From: an uncultured Clostridia bacterium
GTDB lineage: Bacteria; Bacillota; Clostridia; Oscillospirales; Acutalibacteraceae
Direction of reading: 5' to 3'
Assembly: GCA_946184925.1 (NCBI GenBank)
Contig: CAMHHL010000019.1
Span: 1-32,695 of the forward strand
Length of the DNA stretch: 32,695 nt
The notes under the pieces were generated by a model. The model was not told the DNA's origin, made no database searches, and saw nothing but the letters and a program-made list of their open reading frames with translations. Shown here piece by piece: positions 30,723 to 32,695 of this stretch (the first letter of the stretch is position 1; each line of letters starts with the position of its first letter). Position numbers and translations under genes: made by a program.

Positions 30723-30776
30723 AGAGAAAAAACCGAGAACACTGTTTTGTGTTTTCTATACTAATCTTTTTTCTCT
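30723..30776. other. Nested inverted repeat
   Basis: AGAGAAAAAA (30723-30732) and TTTTTTCTCT (30767-30776) are perfect outer arms; GAGAACAC and GTGTTTTC (about 30735-30756) form an inner stem with one G-U. No gene is associated. Confidence 0.5.
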
Positions 30777-30783
30777 TGACTAC

Positions 30784-30803
30784 TGTTATCATATATGATA
30801 ACA
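30784..30803. promoter_or_regulatory. 20-bp perfect palindrome, operator-like
   Basis: TGTTATCATATATGATAACA reads the same on both strands. It directly follows TTGACT at 30777, a -35-like hexamer. Symmetry of this kind is typical of dimeric helix-turn-helix repressors, for example of toxin-antitoxin modules, but no such gene is next to it. Confidence 0.5.
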
Positions 30804-30816
30804 TCTGCCTTCTCTG

Positions 30817-30860
30817 AACAAAAAAGGTCAACTCTTACATCAAAAGTAGAGTTGACCTTT
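30817..30860 (-). terminator. Terminator of the ATPase gene
   Basis: AAAGGTCAACTCT and AGAGTTGACCTTT (30823-30860) are perfect 13-bp arms. On the minus strand the stem ends in a T-run. It begins 5 bp after the stop codon. Confidence 0.9.
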
Positions 30861-30864
30861 ATAA

Positions 30865-32160
30865 TCAATATTCAAGTGAATTTGCGTTCAGCAAAAAGTC
30901 ATATACGTTCATCGTAAGGATTCCGTTTTCGTCATATTGCGTCGGTACGATATCTCCGGTGATAACGATTTTCTTAAACGAGTCATCAATTCGTGTAAAC
31001 GGTCTGACTTCCTGTGTTCTTTTTTCTTCATCGGGTAGCGAATAGGCAGATTGAATATAGTATCTATGCGAACCGAGGTTGCATATAAAATCGACCTCTA
31101 ATTGTTGACGCATAAACTTTCCGTTTTTGTCCTTTTTTGCAGTCGTAACCACGCCGACATCCACACTGTAGCCTCTCATTCTCAACTCATTGTAAATCAC
31201 GTTTTCCATTGCGTGAGTCGGCTCGAACTGCCTGAAATTCAGCCTTGCGTTACGCAAGCCGAGGTCGGAAAAATAATATTTCTTCGGAGTTTCAATATAT
31301 GCCTTACCTTTAATGTCGTATCTGTGAGCGGATTCGACAAGGAATGAATCTTCAAAGTAATCCAAATACTTTTTTATTGTCGTTGACGTTATATTTGACT
31401 TTTTTACACTGTGGAAAGTGTTTTTCAGTTTTTCGGGATTGGTAAGAGAACCAACAGACGATGATAAAATATTCAGTAAATCTTCTAACTCATCAACATT
31501 TTTCACTCTATTGCGCTGGACAATGTCTTTAATATATATCTCGCTGAACAAATTATTGAGCATAGCAGCTTTATCCTGCTGATTCTCTCGTAACACCACG
31601 AGAGGAATTCCACCGTACAGCATATACTGCGATAGCCCTTCGTATTTATCGCCGTTATACACAGACATAAACTCCGAAAAGTTGAGCGGGTACATATGAA
31701 CTTCATCGCCTCGTCCTGCAAACTCGGTTATAATATCGCTGGACAAAAACTTGGCGTTACTGCCCGTTACAAACACGTCCATATTATTCTTGCGCAAATA
31801 GCTGTTCAAAACTGTTTCAAAGGCTCCAAGTAGCTGTACCTCGTCGAGCAGCAGATAATACATCTCGTCGTCTGTTATCTGCGAGCGGATATACGCCATA
31901 AACTTTTCAGGATCAGCCTTCTTTTTTGATGATTCTAGCGCAATCAGGCTTTCACCTATCAAATACAAATCATCGGCAGAATCAAAGGCGAATCTGATGA
32001 TGTGGTCCTTTTTAATTCCGCTTTCTGTCAGATGATTATAAAACAGCGTGTTCAGCAAATATGATTTGCCGCAACGCCGAACACCGGTGATAACTTTAAT
32101 CAACCCATTATGCTTTCTGCTTATCATCTTATTCAAATAATAGTCACGCTTGATTTCCAT
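30865..32160 (-). CDS. AAA-family ATPase with DUF4143 domain
   Basis: This 431-residue protein has Walker A GVRRCGKS (26-33), Walker B YYLLLDEVQL with Asp106/Glu107, and a sensor segment FVTGSNAKFLSSDI, followed by the C-terminal DUF4143 region. There, LEVDFIC and RYYIQSAYSL resemble a PD-(D/E)xK nuclease-like core. This is the common AAA_14/DUF4143 architecture of Bacteroidetes, Clostridia and Archaea; its job is not established. Genes of this type are often mobile and present in many copies. The ATG at 32160 follows AAGGTG; a TTG at 32190 is less likely. Lower GC than its neighbours suggests recent gain. Confidence 0.85.
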   Translation of the reverse strand: MEIKRDYYLNKMISRKHNGLIKVITGVRRCGKSYLLNTLFYNHLTESGIKKDHIIRFAFDSADDLYLIGESLIALESSKKKADPEKFMAYIRSQITDDEMYYLLLDEVQLLGAFETVLNSYLRKNNMDVFVTGSNAKFLSSDIITEFAGRGDEVHMYPLNFSEFMSVYNGDKYEGLSQYMLYGGIPLVVLRENQQDKAAMLNNLFSEIYIKDIVQRNRVKNVDELEDLLNILSSSVGSLTNPEKLKNTFHSVKKSNITSTTIKKYLDYFEDSFLVESAHRYDIKGKAYIETPKKYYFSDLGLRNARLNFRQFEPTHAMENVIYNELRMRGYSVDVGVVTTAKKDKNGKFMRQQLEVDFICNLGSHRYYIQSAYSLPDEEKRTQEVRPFTRIDDSFKKIVITGDIVPTQYDENGILTMNVYDFLLNANSLEY

Positions 32161-32172
32161 AATCGCACCTTC

Positions 32173-32212
32173 TAAAAGAGATTTTTGCAACTGTTAGCAG
32201 TTTTCCCTTTTA
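32173..32212. repeat. Palindromic repeat B in the ATPase 5' leader
   Basis: TAAAAGAGATTTTTGCAAC...CCCTTTTA, about 40 bp with inverted ends. It shares TAAAAGAGATTTTTGCAAC with repeat A 74 bp away and covers the expected transcription start and 5' leader. Confidence 0.75.
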
Positions 32213-32240
32213 GAATAGCAAATATACATTTAAAAGTCAA
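32212..32240 (-). promoter_or_regulatory. Promoter of the ATPase gene
   Basis: On the minus strand TTGACT (32235-32240), a 17-bp spacer and TATTCT (32212-32217), lying between repeats A and B. Confidence 0.75.
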
Positions 32241-32246
32241 GTTTTA

Positions 32247-32286
32247 TAAAAGAGATTTTTGCAACCTGTTACACTATTCTCTTTTA
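32247..32286. repeat. Palindromic repeat A upstream of the ATPase promoter
   Basis: TAAAAGAGATTTTTGCAAC...TTCTCTTTTA, about 40 bp with perfect terminal inverted repeats, ending 7 bp upstream of the -35 box on the minus strand. Confidence 0.75.
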
Positions 32287-32290
32287 AAAA

Positions 32291-32335
32291 CAGAAAAACG
32301 CCGTTCCGGCTTTTACACTGAAACGGCGTTCTGTT
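32291..32335 (-). terminator. Hairpin, possible minus-strand terminator
   Basis: AACGCCGTT (32297-32305) and AACGGCGTT (32322-32330) with outer CAGAA/TTCTG. On the minus strand a T-rich stretch follows. It may end a minus-strand transcript coming from beyond the window. Confidence 0.5.
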
Positions 32336-32346
32336 GTTGAATCAGA

Positions 32347-32390
32347 GAACACATCTGACGGCGGAACCGCCGCAGAAAAAGTAGGTGTTC
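32347..32390. other. Structured non-coding segment
   Basis: GAACAC (32347-32352) and GTGTTC (32385-32390) enclose CGGCGG-AA-CCGCCG. No ORF covers 32191-32695, so this whole end is non-coding as far as I can see. Confidence 0.35.
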
Positions 32391-32493
32391 ATCCAATACA
32401 TGTTTGGTGGAGATGGGTTTTCGGGAAAGTGCTGTGGGGTAGTGAACTTCCGTTAAACTTCGCCTTCATCTATCCTTCTTTTTAATGAATAAA

Positions 32494-32610
32494 GAATAGT
32501 GAATAATGAAGAATGAATAATACACCGGAAACGCCCTAAAGGTTCATCTGATTATTATTTATTCTTTATTCATTATTCACTATTCATTGAGCCGTAACGT
32601 CAGTTACGGC
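32494..32610. repeat. AT-rich inverted repeat (MITE-like) plus hairpin
   Basis: GAATAGTGAATAATGAA (32494-32510) is repeated inverted at 32569-32585 (17 of 17), each inside longer GAATAAT-type runs. A perfect GCCGTAAC-GTCA-GTTACGGC hairpin (32591-32610) follows. Such GAATAATGAA runs look like small dispersed elements of clostridial genomes. Confidence 0.6.
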
Positions 32611-32695
32611 GTTTCTGGTGGGCAAAGTTAAAAAGCTAATATTCCGAAAGAGTAATGCAACAAGTTAACTTCAGTTACTATGTTTTTAAAGAATA

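Overview
The window looks like a chromosomal stretch from a low-to-mid GC Gram-positive anaerobe of the class Clostridia, probably a Ruminococcus/Oscillospiraceae-like gut bacterium. The reasons are the Firmicutes-type fatty-acid operon with FabK as enoyl reductase, strong AAGGAG ribosome sites, many TTGACA/TATAAT promoters with 17-bp spacers, a T-box, a yybP-ykoY riboswitch, a glmS ribozyme, and a secreted protein with starch-binding-like modules. The genus is inferred, not proven. No tRNA, rRNA, CRISPR array or transposase gene was seen.

Left part (1-9500). The 3' end of a secreted modular, probably starch-binding, protein is followed by a three-gene cluster (cyclase-family hydrolase, HAD phosphatase, QueH). 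Next comes a Ca2+/Na+-exchanger-family gene behind a yybP-ykoY (Mn2+) riboswitch. On the minus strand lies a class A penicillin-binding protein followed by hom and lysC. lysC carries an internal start that would yield a separate regulatory subunit.

Middle (9500-20300). A BofC-like membrane-anchored protein precedes a nine-gene type II fatty-acid synthesis operon: fabK-fabD-fabG-fabF-accB-fabZ-accC-accD-accA. Its promoter is overlapped by a palindrome. A 61-residue ORF follows, with its ribosome site inside a terminator-like hairpin. Then comes a Trp-specific T-box leader controlling a TrpB2-type tryptophan synthase beta chain.

Right part (20300-32695). It holds a GNAT acetyltransferase, a PnuC transporter behind an apparent transcription attenuator, and a stand-alone N-terminal half of PTS enzyme I. 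The most striking locus follows: a glmS ribozyme placed in front of nagB rather than glmS. It heads an operon of nagB, a GlmU-C-like left-handed beta-helix acyltransferase and a phosphoglucosamine mutase. This suggests that NagB makes glucosamine-6-phosphate here. Next is a complete nicotinamide salvage operon (pncA-nadE-nadM-pncB), then a CstA-family transporter and an AAA/DUF4143 ATPase whose promoter is flanked by twin palindromic repeats.

A family of about 105-bp MITE-like elements occurs three times (3236, 18598 and 25810), each time fused to the T-tract of a Rho-independent terminator. In two of the three cases it lies inside the leader of a riboswitch-controlled gene.
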